Assembly (NCBI GenBank): GCA_022571295.1
Contig: JACZYA010000013.1
Coordinates: forward strand, 1-38,183
DNA: 38,183 nucleotides
Direction: 5' to 3'
DNA from: Acidobacteriota bacterium
GTDB taxonomy: Bacteria > Acidobacteriota > Terriglobia > Acidiferrales > 2-02-FULL-67-57
In this document: positions 37,976-38,183 of the stretch, one piece after another
Layout of the letters: every line of letters begins with the position of its first letter
Numbering within the stretch: position 1 is the first letter of the stretch
Notes under the pieces: generated by a model
What the model was told of the DNA's origin: nothing
Databases searched by the model: none
What the model saw: the letters and a program-made list of their open reading frames with translations, nothing else
Position numbers and translations under genes: made by a program

Positions 37976-38016
37976 TGTCATTCTGAGGAGGCGAAGCCGA
38001 CGAAGAATCTGCTTTT
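37976..38016. repeat. Intergenic repeat-like sequence gtcattctgaggaggcgaagccgacgaagaatctg
   Basis: Resembles the GTCATTCTGAG..GAAGAATCT-type interspersed sequence common in some environmental bacterial genomes; only one copy here. Confidence 0.4.
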
Positions 38017-38085
38017 CTGCACCTTGCCAAGGGGAAGGGAACTTCTTGGTTCAAGCCTCCGTAGATAAAAGCAGGGGGATGCGAG

Positions 38086-38183
38086 ATGACTTGCTACAAC
38101 TGCCAAAAGGAAATTGTTGAAGGTTCGCGCTACTGTTACCACTGCGGCGCGGCCCAAAAGCCGCTCACTCCGCCGCCGGTGGA
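38086..38183 (+). CDS. Zinc-ribbon protein, truncated by window edge
   Basis: MTCYNCQKEIVEGSRYCYHCGAAQKPLTPPPV... Confidence 0.6.
   Translation, partial: MTCYNCQKEIVEGSRYCYHCGAAQKPLTPPPV

Noticed and set aside
34686-38054. 1122-aa minus-strand ORF
   Set aside because: Antisense to the zinc-ribbon, CBS and fused E1 genes; codon-bias artefact

Overview
The window (~38.2 kb, high GC) is dominated by one contiguous plus-strand translation-gene cluster: rpsL-rpsG-fusA-[small ORF][101 protein letters not shown]. It ends in a strong intrinsic terminator with a UUCG tetraloop. Next come minus-strand secA and guaB. A more accessory stretch follows: a nucleoside 2-deoxyribosyltransferase-like gene bracketed by palindromic repeat elements, an SPFH/prohibitin protein, thymidine kinase, and a translationally coupled GHMP kinase / CPBP protease / secreted protein trio. 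After that lie gap-pgk-tpiA-secG-tRNA-Leu(GAG), a zinc-ribbon membrane protein, a CBS-pair protein, a fused E1 alpha/beta 2-oxoacid dehydrogenase, and a truncated zinc-ribbon ORF at the right edge. Gene content and intergenic repeat style suggest an Acidobacteria-like genome, but that is inference. Most of the window is ordinary housekeeping sequence and I see no convincing defence or mobile system. The best second-look items are: a two-helix-like 54-aa ORF between fusA and tuf that is absent from the ORF track; an internal terminator splitting the str operon; EF-G insertions; the repeat-bracketed deoxyribosyltransferase-like gene with an 8-bp tandem repeat touching its start codon; a 94-nt three-way-junction element; a palindrome inside the gap promoter spacer; and the coupled kinase/protease/secreted-protein module. 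All homology statements are from reading the sequence; no searches were run.
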